DNA of 64,000 nt from Closterium sp. NIES-65 (lineage: Eukaryota > Streptophyta > Zygnematophyceae > Desmidiales > Closteriaceae), in contig CANXME010002579.1 in NCBI GenBank assembly GCA_948144175.1, positions 1,486,001 to 1,550,000 on the forward strand, given 5' to 3'. Below, in pieces: positions 10,186-21,126 of this stretch. A model generated the notes under the pieces. That model did no database searches and was not told the origin of the DNA. It worked only from the letters and a program-made list of their open reading frames with translations. Positions within the stretch are counted from its first letter, which is position 1. Each line of letters starts with the position of its first letter. Position numbers and translations under genes: made by a program.

Positions 10186-12040
10186 GGGGATCCCCTCGGA
10201 CCCCTGCTATTCGCGGCGTCTATCCAGCAGCACCTCAGGCACGTGGCAGCGGAGCACCCGGAAGTCACCGTCCTCGCGTACGCAGACGACATAACCATGA
10301 TTGGACCCGCGACGGCGACGCTAGACGCGCTACGGGAGCTCACGCCGCTACTAGCATAGGATGGCCTCACCTGCAACTTCATGAAGTCGTCGGCATGGTC
10401 CTCCATGCCGCTTGGAGGTGTCATGCTCCCTGAAGGCCTCCCCCACACCCACGAGGGGGTACGGGTGTTGGGAAGTCCTGTGGGGTCGCAGAGCTTCTGC
10501 TCTGCCTCTGTCCGCAGTACCCTGACAGACGCGGCAGCCCCCTTGGGTTCTCTGGCGTCCATCCACCCACAACATGCCCTCCTGCTACTGACCCGTTGCA
10601 TCAGCCGCAGAATCGGCTACCTGCTACGCACTACCCCAGCAGACGTCTTACCCCTCTCGGAATGGCACACATGGTGCTCCGAACTACTGCACACAGCCCT
10701 GACCGCTGCCAGCATTCAACCGCCACGCCGAGAAGCCGAGTTCAGCCTCCTGCTCCGACAAGCAACTCTTCCAGTCGCCCTGGGCGGGCTGGGACTTACA
10801 GACCCCACAACAGAAGCAGCACCGGCCTACCTGGCATCAACGACGGAGGCGCTACGACTGCTCCGCTCCCTTGACCTACCAGCAACCACGGCACTGGGGG
10901 CCAACAACAACACCCTGCAGCCGTCCGCAGCGCACTCGGTAACCATCCAGGACATGGAAGGGCGCCTGCCGCCGCTGGCGCTTCAAAACCTCCGGGAGGA
11001 GCAGCAAACCCCGTCCCAAGACCAGCTGCAACGCGCCCTCTCTCAGGAGGTGCACGCGGCAAAGGCCGACGCCCTGACGGAGGAGTCATGCACCATCTAG
11101 TCAGCCCCCGAGATGGGTCACTCCCTCCGCCTCATCACCGTGAGAGGGGATGGAGCAGGAGCATGGCTGCAGGCCCTACCTTTGACCCCGGACCTCTGCT
11201 TCTCACCAGGACAATTCCGAGCAGCCCTGGCCTTCCGCATGGGCATCCGCCAGAATGTACCCACTGTGTGTGAGTGTGGAGAACTCGTAGCCGGCTGCAG
11301 CCTACCCAACCACCTACTCCGCTGCAGCACAGGCCCCGACAGGACACGCACACACAACCAGCTAGCTTTTGCCGTGGCTAGAATGGCAAGGGAAGCAGAG
11401 CTGGTGGTATACCTGGAGAACGCCATGTACTCACCGCCGGATGACCCGAAGAGAGCCGATGTGATTGTACGCAACCCGGACAGTGGAGAGACTTGGATCA
11501 CAGACACGACTATCACCGACCCCGTGCTGCAGAACCGGGACCCCACAGCCCGCAAACCCCCAGGCTGGGCTGCTAGAGAGGCACAAAGGCGGAAGGAGAG
11601 GGAGTACTACCGACACACGGAACACGTGGTGTTCTGCGCCCTAGCCGTCGAGACCTACGGGGCAAACGCGCCCACCACGACCGCGTTCCTGAAGCTGCTG
11701 GCCACGGCAGCGGCTAGGAACAGGTTCAGGGCCAACCCCTTGGCAAAATCGGCCAAGAAGATGGCCTGCCACTTCAGCCAGCGCTGGTCAGTGGCCCTCC
11801 AGCGCTCCCAGGCGAATGCCCTGCACACCAAGGCCAGGGCTGGGATCGAGGCAGCGCACCCCCAGATGGCAGCGGACCCCTGGCCGCTGCACCTGGGGGA
11901 CATCCTCCACACGCTGGAGGGCTAGAGGGTCACTCTGTGGGGGGGTGAAGAGTGGTGAGCTTCGGGGCTTAAGGGATGGAGGCTATCATGGATAGCACCG
12001 CATGTTTGTACCCCTGCTGAACTAATACAAAGGACCGTTT

Positions 12041-12054
12041 GAGAGAGAGAGAGA
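12041..12054. repeat. Short (GA)7 junction between E2 and E3
   Basis: GAGAGAGAGAGAGA then CGGGAG. It follows the E2 tail ACCGTTTGA. This is the shortest GA tract in the left array and may have contracted. Confidence 0.85.
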
Positions 12055-12109
12055 CGGGAGAGGATAAGGGAATGTAGATGAATGTAGGGTTGGCTTGCAT
12101 GTTCTGCTT

Positions 12110-12295
12110 GAGTATAGGCAGTACGGGCTCCTATATATCTCAACTAGTTGGCTAGTATAGACTTAGTTTAGCCTAGCCCTAAGGCTCCATATGCTTTGTG
12201 TCCTTAGTGTAGCCACTGCAATAGGCCTATAAGCAATACGGGCTCCTATATATCCCCCTTGGTTCCTTCATTCCACTCATTATTCTCTGGTAAGT
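12110..12295 (+). promoter_or_regulatory. E3 duplicated 5' UTR promoter unit
   Basis: ACGGGCTCCTATATATC occurs twice, at about 12122 and 12237. The second is followed ~30 bp later by CTCATTATTCTCTGG, the presumed start-site motif. CTGGTAAGT at 12288, just after it, matches a strong splice-donor consensus, though no acceptor was identified. Repeated 5' units recall the monomeric promoters of some mammalian L1s. Confidence 0.5.
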
Positions 12296-15200
12296 GTGGA
12301 TCCCCCCAACCCAGCGGTGGAGGGGGCGGTGGTCGTAGAAGAGGAACAAGTGATCGGGACTGACAGGCGCCGAGGAGGAACAGCACGGCAGAGGCTGCTG
12401 CGAGAACGCGCGGCGGAGGCGGCGGCGGGAAACCCGCCGGCGGAAACTCGGGGTAGAGCGCTTGTGGCGGGGAGGGGACGCGGCGGACGAGGTGCGCGAG
12501 GTTGGGCAGGGCGAGGGGGCCTGGCAGCAGCCGTGGCTAGAGAGAAAGCTAGATCCGGACCTTGGCGGGAAAGGCACGGGAGGCCAGAGCGAGAGCAGGG
12601 AGGAGCTCCAATGAATGACGACGAGGAAGATGGGGACGAGGAATATATGGAGGAACAAGGGGATTCAGAGGACGTGTCATTGGAGGATGAGCAAGGCATC
12701 CCAGCGGGAGGGACAAACCGAGGGGCAAGGGGTGAAGGAAACCAAGCTGAAGCCAATGAGGGTGAGTCACGTGGCGCCCAGCCCAATGAGACGGCCAGCA
12801 AGGCAAGATCACGAGCAGATATCATCGATGACCCAGACGTCTGGCGCCAGGTGGAAGGGTGGGAGCTGGGGCCAATGTGTTGCAGCGCTCAACCCTTCCT
12901 GTTCCGAAAGCTTCCCCCCAAAATCCTGGGAGTCTACGCCTACTACATGACGATTCCTCTGCTGCAACTCGCGAAGGTTCCAGGCTGCGCGGGGGCATGG
13001 CGAATCGTGCAATTCCTACCCAGGTTGACCCTCCGAGCCGAAATTGAGAAGGTTCAGAGAAACCGCTGGGTCGTGGTGGAGAAGCGACTTCAGCAATTTC
13101 AAGAAGAGGAATGGGAGGTGCTCTTCTCGGAAGCCTGCATCATCCCCCCGAACCCTCAACCAAGCAGACACCAATCCGACCCGGAAGGCATGTGTGCATG
13201 GGCAGAGGGCCTAGTACAAAAGGCGAATCTGGCAAAAGCCTTTGTAGTGTTACAGTCAACCCCCCTCGCCGAGCAAACACCAGCGATGCTCGCTGCACTT
13301 CGCGCTAAATATCCGATAGCGGGGGAGGCAACGCCAGGGTGGGTTACCGGATACGACACATCTTCCCTTAGGATAGTAGCGGACGAATTCCGCGAAGTCT
13401 TAGCTAAGTGCCTGAATGGAATTGGGGCGGGACCGTCAGGCACGTGCTTTGAACACTTACGTGACCCCGCGCTGCTGAACTGAGAGGTCTTCGTGCTCCT
13501 GCACCAAGTAATCAACTCGTTGTTGAGCACCTACCTTAGTGAGTTCCTTAGGGATCTTCTCCTACCGGCGAGGTTAATAGCTTTGGATAAGCCAGGAGGA
13601 GGGGTCAGACCGATAGCCATTGGCGAAGCGATAATTAGGCTAACGGCGAAAGCCGCGCTACGGAAACTCTCACCCGATATTCGAAAGTTTTTTCTCCCAG
13701 TTCAGTTTGGCGTGGCGGTGCCCGGAGGGGCAAAGACAGTGATCCACGCCACCCGAGCACTGCTGAAGGACAAACCAAATCGAATCGCTATACAGTTGGA
13801 CGTCGAGAACGCATTCAACTCCGTCGAACGTGGGAGCTTCTTCACAGCGCTATAATGGACAGCGCTCGAGCCGCTTCTACCACTGGTTCGCACGCTCTAT
13901 GGCGCACCGGCTCGCCTCCTGCTAGATCCGGGCTTCGACGAACGATACATCGAAAGCGCTCGAGGTGTGCGCCAGGGAGACCCACTGGGGCCGATGCTCT
14001 TAGCGGCGGCCATACAACCAACACTATTGAGGGCGGCAGCGATGTGCCCCAACTCGGTAGTGATGGCATACGCGGACGACATCACAATCATCGGCGAGCC
14101 GGCGGAGGCGATCAAGGGAGTGAACATCATCACCGAGGAGCTGCGCAAGTGCGGACTGCGTTGCAACCTGGAGAAGTCATCGGCGTGGGGCCCGGCAGGT
14201 TGCGCGGAGGTTCTCCCTGAGGGACTGGTGGCGGCGGTCGACGGGATACGGGTGCTGGGGAGCCTGATAGGGACTAGAGAGTACGGGAGGAGGTCCATAC
14301 GGTGGCGTCGCCACTGAACCTCATCGGCAAACTGCACCCACAGCACGCACTCCTCCTCTCGAGGTGTGTGTCGAGTTGCATCTCTTACATGCTCCGAACT
14401 ACCCTGGCAGACACACTTCCCCTGGTGGAATGGAGGGATTGGAGCGAGGAACTGCTGTGGATGGCACTCAAAGCTGCAAAGATGCACGCTCCTGCAAGCA
14501 AAGTGGAGCAGAGCCTAGGGGGCCTGGGGCTGATAGACCCGCTTTCGGAGGCACCAGCCGCATACATGGCCTCCCTACATGCAGCCAACACCCTCCTCAG
14601 ACACATGGCGATGACAGCAGACAACCCACTGCAGCGGGTGGCAGACCTCGTATCACCAATGGGAGGCATCCAGGGGGCAGCGGCAGGGGAGGTGACACTA
14701 GTGGACCTTCGGAACCGGCTCCCCGATCAGGCCCGGGAGGTCCTGAAGGAACACCACACGAAGGGGGAGATAAAGGGGCACCTGCAGCTGATCCTCTCAA
14801 AGCACATAAATCTAGATCAGGCGGCCGAGCTTGTGAGAGACACGCGGGCGAACAAGCCCGAAGCGGACAATGGACACGTGATTCGGCTCATCAGCCGTCA
14901 AGGGGTGGGGGCGGGAGACTGGTTCCATGCAATTCCCACAAGGGGTGACCTCACCTTCTCCCCCGGACGGTTTGCGGTGGCGCTAGGCTTCCGGCTAGGT
15001 CTGCCAGTGGCGGTCACGGACAAGTGCCCTTGCAAAGGGAAGCGGTCGGACATCGGGGACAGAAGCCTACCCAATCACCTGCTGCGGTGTGCCGATGGAG
15101 GGGACAGGACTAACACTCACAACGCTCTGGCGTACGCGGTGCTCCGGATGGCTCAGGAAGCGGACTACACAACCTTGTACGAGTCAGCGGCCTTCTCGCC

Positions 15201-15699
15201 CATAACCAACCAAAAGCGAGCAGACGTGGTGATTCGCGACAAGGAGTCCAACGAGACCTATGTCACTGACGTGACGGTCACGGACCCCGTCCTGCAGTGT
15301 CGTGATAAGAGAGCGGTAAAGGCACCAGGGTGGGCGGCAGAGGACGCGGCACGAGTGAAGCGGGGCCTGTACGAGGGCCGCCCGGGTTTTGTCGGGGTGT
15401 TTGGTCTGGCGGTGGAAACCTACGGGGCCCTAGCTAGGGACACCCAATGGTTCTTCCGCCTCCTGGGCACCCAGGTGGCTAAGAAGAAGCACAGACAGGG
15501 GAGGCTAAGTGCAGTAGCCTCCAGACTCACGGCACATTACCAGCAGCGGTGGTCGGTGATGCTCCAGCGCTGCCAGGCAAATGCTCTGATGGCCAAGTCC
15601 AACAGGGCACTTGAGGCAGCACACCCCCAGGCAGCAGCGGACCCATGGGAATCAAGCCTTGGGGACCTGTGGCAGGTCCTTGAGGATGACCTGGCCTAG
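12296..15699 (+). pseudogene. E3 RT-RLE polyprotein, decayed
   Basis: The frame opens near 12296 (GTG, no clear ATG) with an RGRGGRG stretch, GPWRERHGRPER and a D/E-rich tract. RT motifs follow: IGAGPSGTCFEHLRDP, RPIAIGEAIIRL, DVENAFNSV, RQGDPLGPM, YADD (~14070). Breaks are TGA at 13481 (a Gly codon in relatives), TAA at 13853 and a frameshift near 14290. The frame from 14302 to the TAG at 15697 is intact: knuckle CPCKGK...HLLRCA, endonuclease KRADVVIRDK...YVTDVTVTDPV, and the end SLGDLWQVLEDDLA. Subfamily B also includes E5 and E6. Confidence 0.85.
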
Positions 15700-15906
15700 C
15701 TACTCGACTTGGGGGAGTAGAGGGCCGGGCCAGGCCATAGGGGCCCGCCCACACAGAGGGCTCTCCTCAGCTGGGCGGGCCGGGAAGGGATTGAGGCGCC
15801 CTGTAGGAGGCTGAGCAGGCCAGCAGAGGGGGTGCTGTAGGGCAGAATGTATGCCAAACTACTTATGCCATGCTTGTACCCTATGACCATTATCAATATA
15901 GGACTG

Positions 15907-15909
<3 letters not shown>

Positions 15910-15997
<88 letters not shown>
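15910..15997. repeat. (GA)n between E3 and truncated E3b
   Basis: About 88 bp of perfect GA. It is followed at once by mid-ORF sequence of another GA-LINE copy, so the boundary is a 5' truncation point. Confidence 0.95.
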
Positions 15998-16000
<3 letters not shown>

Positions 16001-17166
16001 GGGGTGCTGGGATTGCAGACCCTCTCATCGAAGGCGTTTACGGATTCGTCGCAAGTTTCACGCAGGCGGCGCAGCTCTTCTCCACGCTCACTCTGTCCCC
16101 AGATTCTGCCCTATCGCACTAAGTCAGCCATATGCTCCTGCCGACAGACAAGAGCACTCCACTCCACTCCTGGCTCACTGAGTGCGAGACCACCCTGCCT
16201 TCGGACGCGCGTGAACTGTTGGAACGGGAGTGTCTGAAACGGACGGACGTGAGGCTGCAGCACGCCCTCGCCCTCCAAGTCCACGGCAGTCGCTACGCGG
16301 TGCAGGTTCAGGAAACGAGGAAGATGCCGCTGAATCCGTTTGCGGGCCACACGCAGCGGATGTTCTCCTTGACGGGATACGGTGCTGGGGATTGGTTGAC
16401 AGCGATACCAATAGCCCCGAATAGGCGCATTGGACCGGTCCAATTCGCCAGCGCCGTCAGATTTCGGCTCGGCTTGCCCTTCTCCACTCCCAAAAACTGT
16501 GACTGCGCGGACCACACAGCGATCATCGACCCCCGCCTCCCAAACCACCTCCTACGCTGCGGCACCGGCAAGCACCGCATCAACACTCACAACGAGGTCC
16601 GTGACGCCTGCATTAGCATGGCCCAAGATGCGGGATTCATAGTCCACAGCGAGTCGGGGGCCCATTGCCCCATCGAAGAGCAGACGACCGACTTCACCAT
16701 GACCGACAGGAGCAGCGGGGCAGTATGGGTGTGTGATGTGACTGTGACTGACCCTATCAGCATACGGGACCCGGAGGCACAGAAAGGAAGGGGATGGGCG
16801 GCAAGAGAGCAGGCAGACAAGAAGATTGGGCACTATGCAAGTAGACCTGAGACGGCTGGTTTCTTCCCATTGGCGGTGGAGACCTATGGCTGCCCTTGTG
16901 CAGAGGTCCCCGTCTTCCTGAAACTCCTCGCAGACACGGCGGCTCGGCGCCACTTCAACGCCGATTCTAACTCCTACTATGCCGCTAAGTTTCTGCATCA
17001 GTTCAGGCAGCGGTGGTCGGTTGCACTTCAGAGAGCACAGTCAGTGGGGTTGCTCATGAAGTTGGGTGAGGCGGCAGCCGCTGAGAACCCCCCGGTCGGG
17101 GGTATCGGCCATGAATTACACCTAGGAGATTGCTTTGCTGTTTTGGAGCCACTTGTGGAACTGTAG
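15998..17166 (+). pseudogene. E3b C-terminal RT-RLE fragment
   Basis: One in-frame TAA at 16120, otherwise open from 16132 to the TAG at 17164. It encodes the region after the RT core: GHTQRMFSLTGYGAGDWLTA, the knuckle CDCADHTAIIDPRLPNHLLRC, THNEVRDACISMAQDAGF, the endonuclease segment TTDFTMTDRS...WVCDVTVTDPIS and KGRGWAAREQADKK, and the end LHLGDCFAVLEPLVEL. The first acidic residue sits in TDF rather than the ADV of other copies. It gives the cleanest view of the subfamily A endonuclease that E1 and E4 have lost to insertions. Confidence 0.85.
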
Positions 17167-17244
17167 ATGGGATAGGTTCTGACTTGCATGCTTACCGAAC
17201 CTGTACGTGTGTACCTGTTGGCCATATCAATATACGGACCATTA
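15998..17244 (+). mobile_element. 5'-truncated GA-LINE copy E3b
   Basis: Begins inside the coding frame (GGAGIADPLIEGVYGF aligns with GGVGISDPLVEGVYGY of E4) directly after (GA)n and runs to its own tail and GA run. A 5' truncation with an intact 3' end is the hallmark of incomplete target-primed reverse transcription. Here it shows that the insertion target itself was GA repeat. Confidence 0.88.
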
Positions 17245-17259
17245 GAGAGAGAGAGAGAG
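17245..17259. repeat. (GA)7 between E3b and E4
   Basis: Short GA run after the tail TATACGGACCATTAGAGA. E4 5' UTR sequence (GGCACCTAGGCCTC) starts immediately after. Confidence 0.85.
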
Positions 17260-17551
17260 GCACCTAGGCCTCTACCCTTAGCCTATTGTTCGGTTATTCA
17301 TACTCCTAACCGAGCGGCTCGCGAGAGAAGAGAGTGAGAGAGAGAGAGAGGCACCTAGGCCTCTTCCCTTAGCCTCTCAGCCCTTGTTCCTTTGTATAAA
17401 GGCTCTAGCAGCCAGCCTAGCTCCTCATTGTTCGGTTATTCATACTCCAAACCGAGCGGCTCCCGTGTGAGAGGTGGCAAGATACACACAAGACAAGCTA
17501 CTATAGGCAAGCATACAAGCATGGCACACAAAACACTAGCCTAGGATAAGC
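17260..17551 (+). promoter_or_regulatory. E4 tandem 5' UTR monomers
   Basis: Two copies of a unit starting (GA)n GGCACCTAGGCCTCT begin at 17245 and 17335. Only the second has TGTATAAAGG (17394). Both contain TTCGGTTATTCATACTCC and the GC-rich CCGAGCGGCTC hairpin arm. The first unit seems to have lost the TATA section. An internal GA run at 17335-17350 separates them, so the dimer could come from a second insertion event or from unequal exchange between GA runs. Confidence 0.6.
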
Positions 17552-20279
17552 ATGGAGCAAGAGGAGCCCGCATCCACACGCGGTGAGCTCCTGGGGCACG
17601 CGGACGCTACACCTGATCCGCGTCAAACACAACAAGCAGCCCCGACAGCGTGCGATTCAGCTCACGGCGCCAGATCTGACCAAGGGTCACCTCCGGAACT
17701 GGGACCGGACGCTGAGGCCCCAGTAGGGCCGAGAACGGGTACATCGCACCTGCGGACGGGGGAGAGGGATCAACAGGCGGTAGGGGCGTATACTGCGCAG
17801 CAACGGGGACATGAGGAGGATGAACAATTGCAGGAGGACGATGGGCGGCCAGGTCAGGAGGTGCAGTTGGTGGAGGTGCCACTGGAGTCTGAACAACACG
17901 CGGGGAGTGGCTCTAGCTTGCCTGTCCGTTCCGCTCCTCGCGCACAGCAGCAGACACCGCGCGTTGCAGATCAGCCATCGTCACCGGCTGATCAGACCCC
18001 CAGCCGCCACCCCGCCGTTGCGGCCCCCACCAGCCGCCTCGGCCGCCGCGTTGCGCCGCCCAGTTTGCCTGAGAACCGCGGCGCCGCGGGGAATTGTGGC
18101 GGCGCCGAGACGTCGCGCGCTGGTCCGGACGCGCAGGGGATTGGGGCCGCTGCTGACGACGGCCAGGAGACTGCGGATGCGGAGCGGACGGGCGCAGAAG
18201 GATCTACCACCAGTGGCGCAACGGGAACGGCCACAGGCGGCGCAGACAGACCCGCCTCATGCGGAGCTAGCAAAGCAACAGCAGGCTGAACAACAGGAGC
18301 GACCCTAGGCAGCGCAAGAGGAGCACCCGCAAATGGTGCAGGGGGTGCATTCACAGGAGGCACGGGAGGTACAGCCACGGCCTGTGCAGGAGCAGACCCC
18401 GCCTGCAAAGGCGGAAGAGGCGCCGGCGTCGGAGGCGGCGCAGACGGGGGAGTCGGAGAGGCGGGAAGCGCCGGCTGGCCCTGGACGTCAGTGGTGGCGG
18501 AACCCACCGACCGTGCCGGCACGTCGCCACCAACAATCGCCCGCTCGGCGGGCGCAGACGGAGCGGCGGGGTCGGCGCCAAGAAGAACGCCAGGCGGAAC
18601 AGCCACATCAGATGTCGCAGCGAGAGGGACAGACGGAGCGGGAGGAGCAACAATGGGATAGACGGGACAGCCGCGTTCACGTCATGGGGAGCCGTGGATA
18701 CGAGGGGAAGAGTCGTTTCAGCGCCTATTGTCACGGGCTTCGGAGCAAACGGAGGCGGGGACCCCGTCGCCATGGTGCCCGCTCCGGAGACAGACGACGG
18801 CATTCCGAACGCAACCGACGCAGCGCCAGCGCGCATTGGTGAGTAATCGGTCACACCAGCAATCACCATCGCGTGAACGTGGAGCGCGAGGCGGAGGACG
18901 TGAGGCAGCTAGCGGACGGGGAGGAGGGCCGGAGAATGGCTATCAGACGAAGGCACAAAGGGCTTTAACCAGGCTAGATAATGAGGAAGAGAGAATGGAC
19001 CCCTCTTATAGGGAGGAGCCCATGCCCTCAAGCGAGGATGAGGAGACGGAAGGAGAGGAAGGAGCTAGGGAGAACGGGAGGAGGACGGGAGCAAGACCAA
19101 GGCAGTCACTTGGCGAGCAAAGAGACACTGCTGGTGGACCGTCCGATGCTGATCGTACAGGCAAAATTCCAACCACATCAGCACAAGCGAGGACGGGCCG
19201 CACCAGGCGACATCACGCCGCGACACATACGACAGCGGCGCGAGAAAATCCCATTCTCCCTTGCTATTTTACGCTAGAGGAGCTGGCGATGCGGGCAGAT
19301 TGGTTCGCGAACATCGCGAACTAGGATATCACTGCCCTCTGCGATAGTCGGCAGCCAACTCTGGCACGGCGGTTACCGCCGAACTTGTGCCAGTTGTTTT
19401 CACTAACTTTGCTGACCCCGTTGCTGCACCTGTCGTGAAACCCGGAATCAGAGGCAGGTTGGCGCCTTCTACTCTTCCTGCCATGCCTGACGCTTCGCCA
19501 AAGCTCGCCAAGGAAACCGAACTGGTCCCAGATCAAGGCCCGGCTCCGAGCTTTCCAGTGTGGCGAGTGGGACCAACTGTACAGGGACGCGTGCGAAGCA
19601 GTCAACTCACCTGCGCCACCACGTCATCAGCCCGATACTACCGGGGTCATCAGCCGAGCCGAGGGCCTGGCAAAGCGTGGTAGCCTGCGCAGAGCCGTGT
19701 TGGCGTTAGAGTCAACACCAGTCTGCACACCAACACCCGAAATTCTGGAGGAGCTCCGACGGAAACATCCGCCAGCCGAAACAGGACAAACGACGTGGCC
19801 ACCCACACCCGAGAAAAAAATATCAATCACCCACGCTGACTTCGCCAGACTGATGGGGAGGTGCGAGAACGGGGTCGGTGCCGGACCATCGGGAACAACC
19901 TTCGAGCATCTGCGCGATGCGGCAGTGACGAACGGGAGGGTCAGCACCCATCTGCACGCATTGATAAACACTATTTTGGGGGGCAACCTACCAGCACCGG
20001 TGGCAGACCTACTGACAGCCTCGCGACTCATAGCCTTGGCCAAACCTGGTGGGGGGGCTCGACCAATCTCGATCGGCGAGTGCATCAATCGACTGACAAC
20101 TAAGGCAGCCCTCGCAGCCACGGGCGAGGCTGCACGTGACTATTTCCTGCCTCTACAGTACGGGGTGGCTGTGCCAAGAGGAGCCGAGGTAGTTATCCAC
20201 GTGGCACGGGCGTACCTGGACAAACTACCCAACAGCCTGGTGCTGCAGACTGACATCTCGAATGCATTCAACAGCATAT
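17552..20279 (+). pseudogene. E4 RT-RLE polyprotein, 5' half
   Basis: Plus frame from ATG 17552 with stops at 18287 (TGA), 18659 (TAG) and 19322 (TAG, in place of the Trp of EWDILPL in E7). The sense-conserved part starts around 18810 (TQRQRALV, QQSPSR, GGGPENGYQ, RALTRLD), followed by an acidic tract. The expected RRLPPN segment at about 19370-19690 is read in another frame (local frameshifts). RT then continues with GVGAGPSGTTFEHLRDA, RPISIGECINRL and TDISNAFNSI, ending at the Copia-1 insertion. Confidence 0.8.
17607..18869 (-). pseudogene. Antisense SR/RGG protein of E4
   Basis: Starts MVIAG at 18869, as in E7 (MVIAG at 49401), and ends FDADQV with TAG at 17607. The central Pro/Ala-rich part has moved to another frame (open 17992-18606), so two compensating indels are needed. 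Back in phase it reads SPGRRQQRPQSPARPDQR, SRRRHNSPRRRGSQANW, RGGRGGWWGPQRRGGG, DQPVTMADLQRAVSAAVREE, and VPEVTLGQIWR joined directly to RELNRTLSGLLVVFDADQV. The helical block between those last two parts, present in E1 and E7, is deleted in frame. Homology to E1 is clear although the sense strand opposite is much less alike. Confidence 0.6.
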
Positions 20280-20415
20280 TGTGGAGAAGAGAATGAGAAT
20301 GGATTGAACTATGAATGAAGTGAGTACAAATAGGAAACCCTAGCTGGGTTGTACCCCCTATGGGATACCCCACTACAGCCTACACAATAGTATAAGCTAT
20401 ATATATGTTCTGACA
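20280..20415 (-). repeat. Copia-1 3' LTR
   Basis: 136 bp, TGTGGAGA...TTCTGACA in plus reading, matching 27817-27952. Next to it, CACCCCCATAGGCAAAGTGG is the complement of the element's polypurine tract region. Confidence 0.92.
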
Positions 20416-20619
20416 CACCCCCATAGGCAAAGTGGGGGAGAACAAGGGGTCACAAGACCAGTCAAGCAAGGCAAAGCAAAGCTCAGGGTGGATCACAAAG
20501 TCACCACACATTCCGAGCACAAGAGCAAGGCCAAAGGCTAGTTCACATGCAAGAGTACAGACATATATATAAAGCTAGACAAGCAAGAGCAGGTATATAT
20601 ATGTCACAGTACAAGTAAA

Positions 20620-20993
20620 GTCAAGAGGAGAGCAAGTGAGGCAAAACAGGCACAAGACCCAGCTGGGTGCAGAAGCGCTGATGGTCACAAGGCGCGAGTG
20701 CCTTGGTGAACACATCAGCAGTGTTGGCCTCAGAGGCCACGTACGCAAGCCGCAACTGTCCACGCTGCTGTAGCTCACGAGCAAGGAAGTAGCGAAGAGC
20801 AATGTGCTTCGTTCTGTGCTCCAGACGCTGCTCTCGACACAAGGCCAGCATGGCCTTGTTGTCTACGTACAGCACTGGAGGAGAACGAGGCGGCTCTCCA
20901 AGGTCAGTCAGCAGGTAGGTGAGCCAGCGAAGCTCCTGTGCAGCCATGGCCCCTGCGTAAATCTCAGCCTCACAACTGGAGCTGAGAACCGAA
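20620..20993 (-). pseudogene. Copia-1 RNase H C-terminus
   Basis: Encodes SCEAEIYAGAMAAQELRWL, the conserved copia RNase H block with its catalytic Glu, then YVDNKAMLALCREQRLEHR, TKHIALRYFLARELQQ and NTADVFTKAL. It is split from the preceding RNase H part by the solo LTR at 20994. The ADVFTKAL end is typical of copia Pol. Confidence 0.88.
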
Positions 20994-21126
20994 TGTCAGA
21001 GTATTATAACTGATGCATGTTTTTAGGCTATAGTGGGGTAGCACATATGGGGTACAGCTTTCTAGGGTTGTATTTGTACCCAACTCTGACTTAGTCATTT
21101 TCATTCCTGTTCTCTTATCTTTCACA
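20994..21126 (+). mobile_element. Solo LTR nested in Copia-1
   Basis: 133 bp starting TGTCAGAG and ending TTTCACA, opposite in orientation to Copia-1, flanked by CCGAA and CCAAA. The one mismatch in the duplication is a CpG to CpA change. The sequence (GGCTATAGTGGGGTAG, ATATGGGGTACAG) is closer to the Copia-4 LTR at 61411 than to the Copia-1 LTR. Its removal rejoins the RNase H frame. Confidence 0.88.

Larger units (their letters stand above)
7109..11925 (+). pseudogene. E2 RT-RLE polyprotein, decayed
   Basis: A single plus frame from ATG 7109 has TAG stops at 8564, 8846 and 8894 in the low-complexity N-terminal part. The RT region from ~8930 shows RRLPPQILSDY, IGAGPSGSTFEHYRDP, RPIAIGETLLRLAAK, DIENAFNSV and RQGD. 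The solo LTR at 10054 splits the RQGD/DPLGP motif. After it come LLFAAS, the catalytic YADD (~10280), a TAG near 10358 and a TAG at 11098. The C-terminal part carries the knuckle CECGEL...HLLRCS, a THN motif, the endonuclease acidic residues in KRADVIV and WITDTTITD, and the end motif HLGDILHTLEG. Function as for E1; not expressible as it stands. Confidence 0.85.
6899..12040 (+). mobile_element. GA-LINE copy E2, full length, divergent subfamily
   Basis: Lies between two GA runs, with the same layout as E1 but with clearly diverged protein: the knuckle reads CECGEL rather than CDC, and the endonuclease reads KRADVIV...WITDTTITDP. It carries a solo LTR inside the RT core (10054-10185). The 3' UTR is short (11926-12040) and ends in the shared ACCGTTTGAGAGA tail. 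Confidence 0.85.
12055..15909 (+). mobile_element. GA-LINE copy E3, subfamily B, 5' region shortened
   Basis: Bounded by GA on both sides. The 5' UTR has a duplicated promoter unit, but the long region carrying the antisense frame is missing: AACCCAGCGG, which is 5' UTR sequence in E1, is joined directly to the acidic N-terminus of the RT protein. The body is otherwise complete to the tail ATCAATATAGGACTGCTTGAGAGA. Confidence 0.8.

Noticed and set aside
12288-12296. CTGGTAAGT in E3 as an active splice donor
   Set aside because: Matches the consensus but no acceptor or branch point was identified, and the other copies lack it.
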